DNA from: Shimia sp.
GTDB lineage: Bacteria; Pseudomonadota; Alphaproteobacteria; Rhodobacterales; Rhodobacteraceae
DNA: 58,194 nt
Assembly: GCA_024224295.1 (NCBI GenBank)
Contig: JAAENN010000226.1
Coordinates: 1-58,194, forward strand
Direction of reading: 5' to 3'
Both the position numbers and the translations under genes were made by a program. A model generated the notes under the pieces. It was not told the DNA's origin and searched no databases. It was given only the letters and a program-made list of their open reading frames with translations. Shown one piece after another: positions 24,147 to 32,659 of this stretch (position 1 is the first letter of the stretch; every line of letters begins with the position of its first letter).

Positions 24147-24704
24147 ATGCGCTGGCTCTTTGCCCTTTCTCTGTTTGCAACTCCCCTCGCCGCTCAAGAT
24201 CAGGACGGCAATGACCGCCCGTCAAATTGGCGCGTCACCCACCATGCAATCCACGACATTTGGAACACTATCTGTGACGAACGCGACGAAAACGGCGCGC
24301 TGGCGCAACGCTGCTATATCCGGCGCGTGGATGTGTTCTCACCACAGCCTAACTTCGCCGCACAATTTTTCTTCCTGACCCCCAACGAGGGCCTCAATTC
24401 AGAAATCGAATTCGGTTTAGAGCTCGGCACCCTCACCGCGCCCGGCAATTTCCGCATAGAGCGCAAGGGGACGTCAGTCTGGCACACAAACCGTGTCGGC
24501 TGCCTCACCGGCACTGGATGCACCTTCAATGGTGCGGCCGCCGAGACCTTGCTAACGGAAATGCGCGCTGGCGGCGATTTCCGTTTCACGTTCCGTGCTC
24601 GCCATGGAGCGTCCCAAGACCTGACATGGCCGCTTGAGGGCTTTGAACCCGCCTATGCCGACTACCGTGCACAGCTTGCAAAACGTGGTCTTACCTCCCC
24701 ATAA
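24147..24704 (+). CDS. Unidentified secreted protein, 185 aa
   Basis: ATG 24147 follows AGGA and opens with a signal peptide (MRWLFALSLFATPLAAQ, cleavage after Ala-Ala or Ala-Gln). The mature part has four Cys in two close pairs (TICDER and QRCYIRR; RVGCLTGTGC), probably disulfide-bonded in the periplasm. I recognise no family with certainty; the two-Cys IalB-like layout is a loose similarity only. It is divergent from the SulP gene, with 249 bp between the starts. Confidence 0.65.
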   Translation: MRWLFALSLFATPLAAQDQDGNDRPSNWRVTHHAIHDIWNTICDERDENGALAQRCYIRRVDVFSPQPNFAAQFFFLTPNEGLNSEIEFGLELGTLTAPGNFRIERKGTSVWHTNRVGCLTGTGCTFNGAAAETLLTEMRAGGDFRFTFRARHGASQDLTWPLEGFEPAYADYRAQLAKRGLTSP

Positions 24705-24829
24705 AAGCCCCCAATTTGCACCTCCGCGATACAGACGCATTACAGACGCGTTACCGACCCGGCTTTTCCTTGCAATTCCGGCCCCTTGTGCGCACAACTT
24801 TGCCCAAAGATTAGCACTGGGAGACGGGC

Positions 24830-25714
24830 ATGACTGAGGCCACCAAAGAAACCATGATCGCCGTGATTGGCGGCTCTGGCATCTACGACATCGACGGCTT
24901 GGAAGACGCCACATGGCAAACCGTCGAAAGCCCCTTTGGCAAACCGTCTGACCAGATCCTGACGGGCCGCTTGGACGGTGTGAAAATGGCCTTCCTGCCG
25001 CGCCATGGCCGTGGCCACGTCCACACCCCAACCTCTGTGCCCTACCGCGCTAACATCGATGCATTGAAACGTCTGGGCGTGACCGATGTGATCTCAGTCT
25101 CCGCCACGGGCTCTTTCCGCGAAGAAATGGCCCCCGGTGATTTTGTCATTGTAGATCAATTCATTGACCGCACCTTTGCCCGTGAAAAATCCTTCTTTGG
25201 CCCCGGCCTTGTCGCCCACGTCAGCGTTGCACATCCCACCTGCCCGCGTCTCTCAGACGCTTGTTTCACTGCCGCAACAGACGCCGGTATCAAGGTGCAC
25301 AAAGGCGGCACCTATCTGGCGATGGAAGGCCCGCAGTTCTCCACACTTGCCGAAAGCAAGATGTACCGCGAAAGCTGGGGCGCGGACGTGATTGGCATGA
25401 CCAACATGCCCGAGGCCAAGTTGGCCCGCGAAGCTGAGCTCTGCTACGCCTCGGTTGCCATGGTCACGGATTATGACAGCTGGCACCCCGAGCACGGCGA
25501 AGTCGATGTGACTGAAATTATTGCCACATTGACCGGCAACAGCGAGAAAGCCCGCAACCTTGTACGTGGTCTCCCGGCCCTTCTTGGCGCAGAGCGCGCC
25601 GACTGCGAACATGGCTGCGACAAGGCCTTGCAGTTTGCCATCATGACAGCACCGGATAAGCGTGACCCGGCCATGATCGCCAAACTGGATGCCGTCGCCG
25701 GACGCGTGCTTTAA
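24830..25714 (+). CDS. mtnP: S-methyl-5'-thioadenosine phosphorylase
   Basis: 294 aa purine nucleoside phosphorylase-fold enzyme that splits methylthioadenosine into adenine and 5-methylthioribose 1-phosphate. MIAVIGGSGIYD, FLPRHGRGHVHTPTSVPYRAN, TYLAMEGPQFST and GMTNMPEAKLAREAELCY are the diagnostic segments. A start at the internal Met9 is possible; ATG 24830 has GGGAGACGG upstream. The adenine product is the substrate of the apt gene 3 kb downstream. No mtnA/B/C/D genes follow, so the fate of the sugar phosphate is not covered here. Confidence 0.95.
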   Translation: MTEATKETMIAVIGGSGIYDIDGLEDATWQTVESPFGKPSDQILTGRLDGVKMAFLPRHGRGHVHTPTSVPYRANIDALKRLGVTDVISVSATGSFREEMAPGDFVIVDQFIDRTFAREKSFFGPGLVAHVSVAHPTCPRLSDACFTAATDAGIKVHKGGTYLAMEGPQFSTLAESKMYRESWGADVIGMTNMPEAKLAREAELCYASVAMVTDYDSWHPEHGEVDVTEIIATLTGNSEKARNLVRGLPALLGAERADCEHGCDKALQFAIMTAPDKRDPAMIAKLDAVAGRVL

Positions 25715-25720
25715 ACGCAG

Positions 25721-26467
25721 TCAGAGTTGAGCCGCCGAAACTGGCATTCGCTGAATCACATTCAGCCCGCGTTTCACAGTAGTGGTCCACGGATGGGAAC
25801 TGCCTTTGCACTTCTTCCCGTTGGCCGCAGCTGCCGTGCCCGTGTAGTCGATGTTGAATTCTTCAAACTTTGCCGGCGTCACAAAGTTCGAAAATTCGGC
25901 AAAGGCGACAGCCACCGTTTGTACCTCAATGGACCCGTCATCCTGTAACACCACGCGCCGCAAGACTTTTTCCACCGTGCAAGCGCGATAGCCTTTGGAG
26001 AGATGCCAAGCCATCTTTCTCTCACAGTCGTTTTCGGCAAATTGGGTTGCCGTCGCGGACAAGTCCGTCACAACTGCATTGCGCATGACAAAATCTCTGC
26101 CAGCCACCTGCGCCAACTCGGTTTGATCCAGAACCTCCTCCGTCTCGGGATCCGTTCGAAACAGCGATTTAACCACTGCAATGGACTTCACGTAGGTCGG
26201 AAAGTCTTCTCGAAGCTGGTTGTAATAGATCGCGCGTTGCACCGGCCCCACCTCAACCTCCGCGCCTTGGAAATCACAAATTCGCGTCAAGTTTCCGCGC
26301 TTTGAAAGCGCAACGACACTACCTGGCGTTACCTCGCGGTCTGCATCAAACGGGTACTCGTGAAATGCGTAGATATCTTTTTCATTGATGGTGGTGAACC
26401 ACACAAATACCAGAAGACCGACAACAACCAATACGGCCGTTGTTCCAACAGTTTTGAATAACTGCAT
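25721..26467 (-). CDS. Unidentified membrane-anchored protein, 248 aa
   Basis: One N-terminal membrane segment (about 8-25, AVLVVVGLLVFVWF) anchors a soluble part of about 220 residues outside the membrane. Cys residues occur in RICDF, NDCERK, RACTVE and KKCKG. AGGAGAG precedes the ATG. It follows the 38-aa secreted cysteine-rich peptide by only 9 bp, so the two are probably one operon and may act together. No family recognised. It is convergent with mtnP at 6 bp. Confidence 0.7.
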   Translation of the reverse strand: MQLFKTVGTTAVLVVVGLLVFVWFTTINEKDIYAFHEYPFDADREVTPGSVVALSKRGNLTRICDFQGAEVEVGPVQRAIYYNQLREDFPTYVKSIAVVKSLFRTDPETEEVLDQTELAQVAGRDFVMRNAVVTDLSATATQFAENDCERKMAWHLSKGYRACTVEKVLRRVVLQDDGSIEVQTVAVAFAEFSNFVTPAKFEEFNIDYTGTAAAANGKKCKGSSHPWTTTVKRGLNVIQRMPVSAAQL

Positions 26468-26476
26468 GTCGCTCTC

Positions 26477-26593
26477 CTATCTCGAACAGCAACTGCCAGA
26501 CCCGCACGGGTAGTGAGTGTCAGGGCATTGCGCTGCAGCGATGTTGGGAGACAGTGTCGCAATGAACACCAAAAGAAGCGTAACATACTTCAT
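26477..26593 (-). CDS. Small secreted cysteine-rich peptide, 38 aa
   Basis: ATG 26593 has GAGGT six nt upstream. The product opens with a full signal peptide (MKYVTLLLVFIAT, then a short polar region and AAA-Q cleavage site), leaving a mature peptide of about 17 residues: QCPDTHYPCGSGSCCSR. Four Cys in so short a peptide imply two disulfides made in the periplasm. It lies 9 bp upstream of the membrane-anchored protein gene. It is too small for routine annotation, but the signal peptide, cysteine pattern and site make it credible. Function unknown; I cannot say whether it stays periplasmic. Confidence 0.6.
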   Translation of the reverse strand: MKYVTLLLVFIATLSPNIAAAQCPDTHYPCGSGSCCSR

Positions 26594-26790
26594 AGTAAAC
26601 CTCACAAAACTCAATAAAATAACAATAATTCTACCACAACCATTCACCCTTTTCTGCCAACTCGTTCAGAAAGAGGCTAACCTCGTGACGTATCGAAGAA
26701 ATTTTGACATGGCAGGATTTGTAGCTTGAGCGTCTTTCCGGTCTGTGGGTAACTCACCCAATCGCGTCGATTCGCACAGGAACTCCCCCG

Positions 26791-27420
26791 ATGTCCCTTG
26801 ATCTCTGGCTGACCTTTGTCGCCGCCTCCTCCGCGCTTTTGCTGATCCCAGGCCCTACTATCCTGTTGGTGCTAAGCTACGCGCTCACCCAGGGCCGCAA
26901 AGTGGTCGTGGCCACCGCCGCCGGTGTCGCCCTTGGAGATTTGATCGCTATGACCGCCTCTCTCTTGGGGCTGGGCGCGCTTGTTCTGGCCTCTGCCACT
27001 GCCTTCATGGTGCCCAAATGGATTGGCGCCCTCTATCTGTTGTGGCTGGGCTACAAAATGCTGCGCAGCGCTGGTCAGGCAAGTCTGGGCGACATCAAGA
27101 AATCCACGAGCCTGCCAGCTCGAGGCGTGTTTGGCCACGCCGCAACCGTCACAGCCCTAAACCCCAAGGGCATCGGTTTCTTCATCGCTTTTGTCCCGCA
27201 GTTCATAGACTCAAACACAGCTATTCTGCCGCAATTTGCCATTCTGATCAGCACCTTTGTCACATTGGCGGCTCTCAACGCACTGGCCTATGCTCTGCTG
27301 GCTGACCGATTGCGCAGCCGCATTGAACGCCCAGCTGTCATGCAAAGGCTGACCCGTCTAGGCGGCATCACATTGATGGGAATGGGGCTGTTGACAGCCA
27401 CCCTTAAACGCGCGGCTTAA
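26791..27420 (+). CDS. LysE/RhtB-family exporter
   Basis: 209 aa inner-membrane protein with six hydrophobic segments. The N terminus LLLIPGPTILLVLSYALTQG carries the family motif GP-hhhhh-s-x-x-x-x-x-G, and ALNPKGIGFFIAFVPQF is the second landmark. Family members export amino acids or related small compounds. AGGAAC lies upstream of ATG 26791. The gene ends in a 4-bp convergent overlap with the small RHH-like gene. Confidence 0.92.
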   Translation: MSLDLWLTFVAASSALLLIPGPTILLVLSYALTQGRKVVVATAAGVALGDLIAMTASLLGLGALVLASATAFMVPKWIGALYLLWLGYKMLRSAGQASLGDIKKSTSLPARGVFGHAATVTALNPKGIGFFIAFVPQFIDSNTAILPQFAILISTFVTLAALNALAYALLADRLRSRIERPAVMQRLTRLGGITLMGMGLLTATLKRAA

Positions 27421-27647
27421 CGCTTGTTTCTCTTCATAAACTTGCGAATAAAGCCACGGATTTCGCGCGCGGCAGTGGTATCCATATCCTTGCACAGATC
27501 GACAAACGCATCGCGCTCTTTCTTGTCCAACCGCAGGATCAACTGACTGTCTTTTTTGGACCTCGATTTCACTTTGACTTTGGACTTGCCCTTAGGGTTT
27601 TGCTTGCCTTTGGCCTTGTCCGGTTTCACCTCGACATTTGATCCCAT
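27417..27647 (-). CDS. Small basic RHH-like protein
   Basis: 76 aa from ATG 27647; a TTG at 27662 is an alternative. The first 30 residues are very rich in Lys (KGKQNPKGKSKVKVKSRSKK). The second half, DSQLILRLDKKERDAFVDLC then TTAAREIRGFIRKFM, reads as a ribbon-helix-helix fold: one beta strand and two helices. It probably binds DNA through both parts. No toxin gene is next to it. Its stop overlaps the LysE stop. Confidence 0.6.
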   Translation of the reverse strand: MGSNVEVKPDKAKGKQNPKGKSKVKVKSRSKKDSQLILRLDKKERDAFVDLCKDMDTTAAREIRGFIRKFMKRNKR

Positions 27648-27809
27648 GTGACGCCTACCCAAGCCAAATCCTTGCCCAAAACCTGCTTACCTAGGGGACG
27701 CGGTCCCCGTCCAGAGCAAACTCTCATCACCGCGACAAACTCCGCCCTTGCGCGACGCGCCTGCATCCGCCAAACCTTCTGCGTCTGAAATTTACCACCG
27801 GAACCAAAG

Positions 27810-28349
27810 ATGCCCAAAAGTGCCGACGTCAAAGACTACATCCGCACCATTGTCGATTTCCCGCATGAAGGCATCATGTTCCGCGATGTCACCACCTTGT
27901 TTGCCGACCCGCGCGGGTTCCGCATGGCAATTGACCAAATGTTGCACCCCTACGCGGGCACCCGCATCGACAAAGTGGTCGGGCTTGAGGCACGTGGATT
28001 TATCCTTGGCGGCGCCATTGCCCACCAGCTGAGCGTTGGGTTTGTGCCAATCCGCAAAAAAGGCAAACTGCCCGGCACCACAATTTCGCAGGACTACAAA
28101 CTGGAGTACGGCGAAGCGATTGTCGAAATCCATGACGACGCCATCCAGCCCGGCGAGAAAATCCTTGTGGTCGATGATCTGCTGGCCACCGGCGGCACTG
28201 CGGAAGCTGGCATCAAGCTGATTGAACGCCTGGGCGGCGAGATCATCAGCTGTTCTTTCATCATCGACCTGCCGGAACTAGGTGGCCGCAAGAAACTTGA
28301 GGCCATGGGCATGGATGTCTCCGTGCTCTGTGAGTTCGAGGGGCTGTAA
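27810..28349 (+). CDS. apt: Adenine phosphoribosyltransferase
   Basis: 179 aa, normal length. It converts adenine and PRPP to AMP. The PRPP loop [14 protein letters not shown] and the N-terminal [14 protein letters not shown] and [14 protein letters not shown] segments are diagnostic. It would recycle the adenine made by mtnP at 24830. A tandem hairpin element follows the stop directly. Confidence 0.96.
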   Translation: MPKSADVKDYIRTIVDFPHEGIMFRDVTTLFADPRGFRMAIDQMLHPYAGTRIDKVVGLEARGFILGGAIAHQLSVGFVPIRKKGKLPGTTISQDYKLEYGEAIVEIHDDAIQPGEKILVVDDLLATGGTAEAGIKLIERLGGEIISCSFIIDLPELGGRKKLEAMGMDVSVLCEFEGL

Positions 28350-28404
28350 GAGGGGCTTTGCCCCGTCGCCTTTGGCGACTCCCTAGGATATTTTTGGACA
28401 AATG
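28350..28404 (+). repeat. Intergenic hairpin element, copy 2 (terminator-like)
   Basis: Directly after the apt stop: GGGGCTTTGCCCC hairpin, then GTCGCCTTTGGCGAC hairpin, then CTCCCTAGGATATTTTTGG and ACAAATGAAAA. It has the same order as copies 1 and 3 and probably ends the apt transcript. Confidence 0.55.
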
Positions 28405-28409
28405 AAAAC

Positions 28410-29819
28410 CTAGGGCGCGAGCACCGCGCCCGGGTTCATGATCCCTTTCGGGTCCAGTGCCGCTTTGATGGCCCGCATCGCCGCCAGCCGCGCCGGGTCC
28501 GCATACTTCTCCAAATCACCAACCTTCAACCGCCCGACACCATGTTCGGCACTGAACGAGCCACCATAGTGGTGCACCAGATCGTAAATCTGCGCGCTGA
28601 GATCGTGGCGGATATCGTCGTAGTGATGCCGATCGCCGCCCTTTGGCGGGAACAGGTTGTAGTGCAGATTGCCATCGCCAAGATGCCCAAAACAGTTGAT
28701 GCGTAGCGGGCATTGCGCGTCAATCTTCGCGCTCATCTCTGTGATGAACTCAGGAAGGGCTTCCAGCGGTAAGGAAATGTCATGGCTCGCCACCGAGCCA
28801 ATCGCTTTGTTGGCCACCGGGATATGCTCGCGCAGGTTCCAGAAATCGTCGCGCTGACGCGCGCTCTGCGCAATCAGGCCGTCCTCCACCAAACCTTCCT
28901 CAAGCGCTGCGCCAAACAGCTCTTCCAGCAGACCTTCCGCACCCGATCCGGTGCCCACCTCGATCAGCACCGACCACTCCGGAGGTGTGTCAAACGGCAA
29001 GCGCACGTCCGGCAGGGTCTCGGCCACAAAATCCATGCCATTGCGGTGCATAAGTTCGAAAGCTGACACGGATTCCCCCGCGATGTCACGCGCCATGGCC
29101 AAAAGGCGCAAGGCCGCTGTCGGGTCCGTCACCACCATGATCGCCGTCGCAACGGATTTGGGTCGCGCAAACAGCTTCAACGTCGCCGCAGTAATCACAC
29201 CCAACGTGCCCTCCGCGCCCACCAGAAGGTTGCGCAGATCATAGCCGGTATTGTCTTTGCGCAGCCGCGTCAGCCCGTGCCAGATATCACCGTTGGGAAG
29301 CACCGCCTCCAACCCCAAACACAAGTCCCGCGCATTGCCATAGCGCAGAACGTTTACACCGCCTGCGTTGGTTGCCAGATTACCGCCTATCCGCGCCGTG
29401 CCTTCCGCCCCAAGCGACAAGGGGAACAATCGATCCGCCGCCTCCGCTGCCGCCTGCACGTCCTGCAGGATCACACCCGCCTCTGCGATCATCACGTTTT
29501 CCAACGGTCGCACGTCGCGCACCTTGTTCATGCGCTCAAGCGACAAGATCACGGGCTGGGCACCGTTCGCTAATATCTGCCCGCCAACAAGTCCGGTACC
29601 ACCGCCGTAGGGCACAACGGCCACGCTGGCCGCGTTACAAGCCCTCACAACGGTCGAGACTTCTTCCACCGACCGCGGCAAAGCAACCACGCCACCGTTG
29701 CCAAAGGACCGCCCCCGCGGCTCTTCCAAGTATCGCGGCTCCGGGTTGCGCAACGCCCCTTCCGGCAACTGTTCGGACAGGGAGTGGACAAATTCGGGGG
29801 AGGCATCATGTAAACTCAT
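28410..29819 (-). CDS. FAD-linked dehydrogenase (D-lactate/2-hydroxyglutarate type)
   Basis: 469 aa of the GlcD/D2HGDH family. The PCMH FAD motif PYGGGTGLVGG, the LSLGAEGTARIGGNLATNAGG segment, FGHLGDGNLHYN (metal-binding His) and AEHGVGRLK are present. It oxidises a D-2-hydroxy acid and passes electrons to a carrier. ATG 29819 fits homologous starts (MSLHDASPEF); a GTG at 29855 with AAGGGA upstream is a real alternative that would add 12 residues. It follows the MBL-fold gene closely and may be co-transcribed. Confidence 0.9.
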   Translation of the reverse strand: MSLHDASPEFVHSLSEQLPEGALRNPEPRYLEEPRGRSFGNGGVVALPRSVEEVSTVVRACNAASVAVVPYGGGTGLVGGQILANGAQPVILSLERMNKVRDVRPLENVMIAEAGVILQDVQAAAEAADRLFPLSLGAEGTARIGGNLATNAGGVNVLRYGNARDLCLGLEAVLPNGDIWHGLTRLRKDNTGYDLRNLLVGAEGTLGVITAATLKLFARPKSVATAIMVVTDPTAALRLLAMARDIAGESVSAFELMHRNGMDFVAETLPDVRLPFDTPPEWSVLIEVGTGSGAEGLLEELFGAALEEGLVEDGLIAQSARQRDDFWNLREHIPVANKAIGSVASHDISLPLEALPEFITEMSAKIDAQCPLRINCFGHLGDGNLHYNLFPPKGGDRHHYDDIRHDLSAQIYDLVHHYGGSFSAEHGVGRLKVGDLEKYADPARLAAMRAIKAALDPKGIMNPGAVLAP

Positions 29820-29864
29820 GGCCTTGATGTACGCTGCCCCTGCGGCAAGGTCCACGTAAATCCC

Positions 29865-30674
29865 TTACGGGTCTTGCAGATAGCGCGGCGAGAGCACTTT
29901 GATGGTGGGTCGGTCCGGCAAGTCCCGCAGGCTGACGGTCAGGCTGGAGCGCCCCTCGTTTTCGATCAAATATTCGTCGGACATACCCGTCAAAAACGCG
30001 TTCAACGTCCATTCCTCAAACCAATGCATCGGGATCACCACCTGCGCCTTCAACCGCTTGAGCACGCGCATCATAGTCGGCACATCCAGGCTCATCCCGC
30101 CATCCACCGCGGCCATCACCACATCCAGCCGACCAAGAGCGGCATATTGCGCGTCATTGGGCTCGTGATGCAGATGCCCCAAATGGCCGATGCACAGCCC
30201 CGCAACCTCAACGACGAAGATAGAATTGCCCTTTTCTTCCACGCCGCCAAAACTGCGAATATCGGTAGAGACATTGCGGATCAGCATCGATCCCAAATCC
30301 AGATGATGTTCTATCCCCAACCCATAGTCCCCCCAGCCCGGCAGGACGTTGGGGATCGCAGGGTCGGGATTGGCGGTCCAATGGGTGGAATGCGCATGGT
30401 TCATCGTAACCACATCCGGCACCAAAGTGGTGGCTCCCAGAAATCCGGTGTAATCGGTGACCACATCAATGCCGTCATGGCTTTGGATCAGGAAAGACGC
30501 GTGGCTGATGTAGCTGATGCGAACCGCGTGCTTTTCCACCGGCTCGCGGAAACTCGCCTTGTGCAGATATTCGATGCCGGGCACTTGCGCCAAGGCAATA
30601 CAATGGCTGGGCCGTCGATCCTGCGCACTGGCCGCTGTCGTCCAAATCAGTCCCAGAATAACCAGAAACCGCAT
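29865..30674 (-). CDS. Exported MBL-fold metallohydrolase
   Basis: 269 aa with a signal peptide (MRFLVILGLIWTTAASAQ). The metallo-beta-lactamase fold is of the UlaG-like group: VRISYISHASFLIQ, DVVTDYTG, a metal motif NHAHSTHW in which the usual Asp of HxHxDH is Thr, then HLGHLHHE and IPMHWFEEW. The loss of the Asp could alter one metal site. The substrate is unknown. The FAD-dehydrogenase gene starts within 46 bp of its stop. Confidence 0.8.
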   Translation of the reverse strand: MRFLVILGLIWTTAASAQDRRPSHCIALAQVPGIEYLHKASFREPVEKHAVRISYISHASFLIQSHDGIDVVTDYTGFLGATTLVPDVVTMNHAHSTHWTANPDPAIPNVLPGWGDYGLGIEHHLDLGSMLIRNVSTDIRSFGGVEEKGNSIFVVEVAGLCIGHLGHLHHEPNDAQYAALGRLDVVMAAVDGGMSLDVPTMMRVLKRLKAQVVIPMHWFEEWTLNAFLTGMSDEYLIENEGRSSLTVSLRDLPDRPTIKVLSPRYLQDP

Positions 30675-30745
30675 TCTGCATCCCTCCTTGTTTTGAACAA
30701 GGTATCAGGAATCACGGCAATTGGCGTTCACGCTTTCTTGGGCAT

Positions 30746-30806
30746 CTTCTTCTTGAAAAAAATACCCTTGGAAACTTCCACTTTGCCGAGGCTAGGGCAA
30801 AGCCCT
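30746..30806 (-). repeat. Intergenic hairpin element, copy 3
   Basis: On the minus strand, immediately after the GNAT stop: GGGCTTTGCCC hairpin, then TTTCCAAGGGTATTTTTTTC and an AAGAAGAAGA tail. It matches copies 1 and 2 in order and orientation relative to the upstream gene. The rest of 30675-30745 shows nothing. Confidence 0.5.
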
Positions 30807-31397
30807 CTAAACCTGCCCTGCGAGCGTACGCCCGCGCCGGTCATGGCGCAGGGCTGCATAAAGCACATGGGTGCGCCAGCGCCCGTTTATCTGCAAATAG
30901 CTCTGCGCGACGCCTTCATATTTGAAACTAGATTTCTCCAGCACGCCGCGGCTGGCCACATTCTCCGGTAAACAGGCCGCCTCAATGCGGCTCAGGTCCA
31001 GCCGCGTGAAGGCATGGTGCACCACAGCCTCAATCGCCTCGCCCATAAAGCCTTGCCGCGCAAACGGTTGCCCCACCCAGTAGCCAAGCGTGCCCGCCTG
31101 CGCCGGTCCCCGACGGATGTTATCCAATGTAATCGCCCCGACAAGCGTGTCATCTTCGCGCCGGAACATAAACAGAGGCACAGCACTGTCGTTGCTGATG
31201 GATCGCTGCGCCCAATAAACTCGATTGGTGAAGCTTTTGCGGCTCAGATGGCTACTCGCCCAGATCGGCTCCCAGGGAATCAGAAAATCCGCGCTGGCAG
31301 AGCGCAGCTCCGCCCATTCGCGAAAATCCGAATGGATCGGTGGGCGCAAGGTCATGCGCTCGGTATCTATCCGAACCCTGCGACGCGTCAGAAGCAT
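30807..31397 (-). CDS. RimJ/RimL-type GNAT acetyltransferase
   Basis: 196 aa. The N terminus IDTERMTLRPPIHSDF, the motif GTLGYWVGQPFARQGFMGEAI and AACLPENVASRGVLEKSSF are typical of protein-alanine acetyltransferases; the target cannot be named. The ATG overlaps by one base the stop of the M16 peptidase gene (TAATG), so it ends the thrC-M16 operon. Confidence 0.88.
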   Translation of the reverse strand: MLLTRRRVRIDTERMTLRPPIHSDFREWAELRSASADFLIPWEPIWASSHLSRKSFTNRVYWAQRSISNDSAVPLFMFRREDDTLVGAITLDNIRRGPAQAGTLGYWVGQPFARQGFMGEAIEAVVHHAFTRLDLSRIEAACLPENVASRGVLEKSSFKYEGVAQSYLQINGRWRTHVLYAALRHDRRGRTLAGQV

Positions 31398-32659
31398 TAA
31401 GCAGCGCGCCTCTCTTCCAAAGCTTCCAGCGCAGGGGCGGCAGATACGGGCCCATAAAGCGCCATCGCACTGCGGGCTTGGCTCGCCATCTGTTCGGCAA
31501 AACCGCGCACATCCGCGTCACTCACCGCGTCGATCCGCTCCACGGTTTCCGGCAACGTGGGGATTTGCCCCCAGATCGCCAGCATGCGTGCCAGACGCTC
31601 CGCACGGCTTGAGGGGCTTTCCAGCCCCATCAGCAATCCTGCTTTCATCTGTGTGCGCGCACGCGCGATTTCCACGGGGTTCATATCCTCAGCGGCACGT
31701 TTCAGCTCATCAATGGTGATCTCGGCCAATTCGCCAATCTGCTCCCCAGATGTGCCCGCATAGATCGTGGTCATGCCTGTGTCAGCATAAGCCCCGGTTT
31801 GAGCAAAAATCGCATAACACAGCCCGCGCTTCTCGCGCACCTCTTGGAACAGGCGACTCGACATGCCGCCCCCCAAAGCGCTGGAATAGATCTGCGCCGT
31901 GTAGATGTCCGGACTGCAATAATCCGGGCTCTCAAACCCAATGGCAAAATGCGCCTGCTCCAGCGCCTTTTCGGTGCGGTATTCGCCGCCCGCAAACCGC
32001 GCTGGTACCAGCTCTATCACCGGTCCACGCTCCAGATGACCAAACATTTCCTCGGCCATGCGCACAATTTCATCGTGATCCACCGCCCCTGCAGCCGAAA
32101 GTATCATCCGCTCCGGCCGGTAGTGCTCTGTCACAAACGCCGATAGGTCGTCCCGACCGAAGCGACGTACATGGTCGTCTTCACCCAAAATCGTTCTACC
32201 AATCGGTTGATCGGGGTAGGCCCGTTCCTGCAGCCAGTCAAAGACCACATCGTCCGGCGTATCCAACGCCTGGCCGATCTCCTGCAAGATCACGCCGCGC
32301 TCGACTTCGATCTCTTTGGGGTCAAAAATCGGGTTGAGAACAATATCACCGACCACGTCTAGCGCCAGTGCCACATCATCCTTCAGAACCCGCGCGTAAT
32401 AGGCCGTGACTTCCCGGCTGGTGTACGCATTGATATAGCCTCCCACGTCTTCGATGGTTTCCGCAATCTCCAGCGCATTCCTACGCTTCGTTCCTTTGAA
32501 AGCCATATGCTCAAGGAAATGTGCAATACCGTTCTGCGGTGCGCGTTCATGGCGCCCGCCTGCACTGACCCAGATGCCAATCGAGGCGCTCTCAAGCCCT
32601 GGCATGTGTTCCGTAGCGATCTGAAATCCGTTGGAGAGTGTATGCAGTTTAACTGTCAA
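31397..32659 (-). CDS. M16-family zinc peptidase
   Basis: 420 aa, related to the mitochondrial processing peptidase beta subunit. HFLEH (H47, E50, H51) and the downstream Glu127 complete the inverted zinc site. GGMSSRLFQEVREKRGLCY is the glycine-rich and C-terminal landmark. It has no signal peptide, so it acts in the cytoplasm, probably on peptides. The ATG overlaps the thrC stop by 4 bp. thrC next to this peptidase is common in alphaproteobacteria. Confidence 0.93.
   Translation of the reverse strand: MTVKLHTLSNGFQIATEHMPGLESASIGIWVSAGGRHERAPQNGIAHFLEHMAFKGTKRRNALEIAETIEDVGGYINAYTSREVTAYYARVLKDDVALALDVVGDIVLNPIFDPKEIEVERGVILQEIGQALDTPDDVVFDWLQERAYPDQPIGRTILGEDDHVRRFGRDDLSAFVTEHYRPERMILSAAGAVDHDEIVRMAEEMFGHLERGPVIELVPARFAGGEYRTEKALEQAHFAIGFESPDYCSPDIYTAQIYSSALGGGMSSRLFQEVREKRGLCYAIFAQTGAYADTGMTTIYAGTSGEQIGELAEITIDELKRAAEDMNPVEIARARTQMKAGLLMGLESPSSRAERLARMLAIWGQIPTLPETVERIDAVSDADVRGFAEQMASQARSAMALYGPVSAAPALEALEERRAA

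Noticed and set aside
24737..24764. Direct repeat TACAGACGC x2 before mtnP
   Set aside because: Two 9-bp copies only; too little to call an array or binding site.
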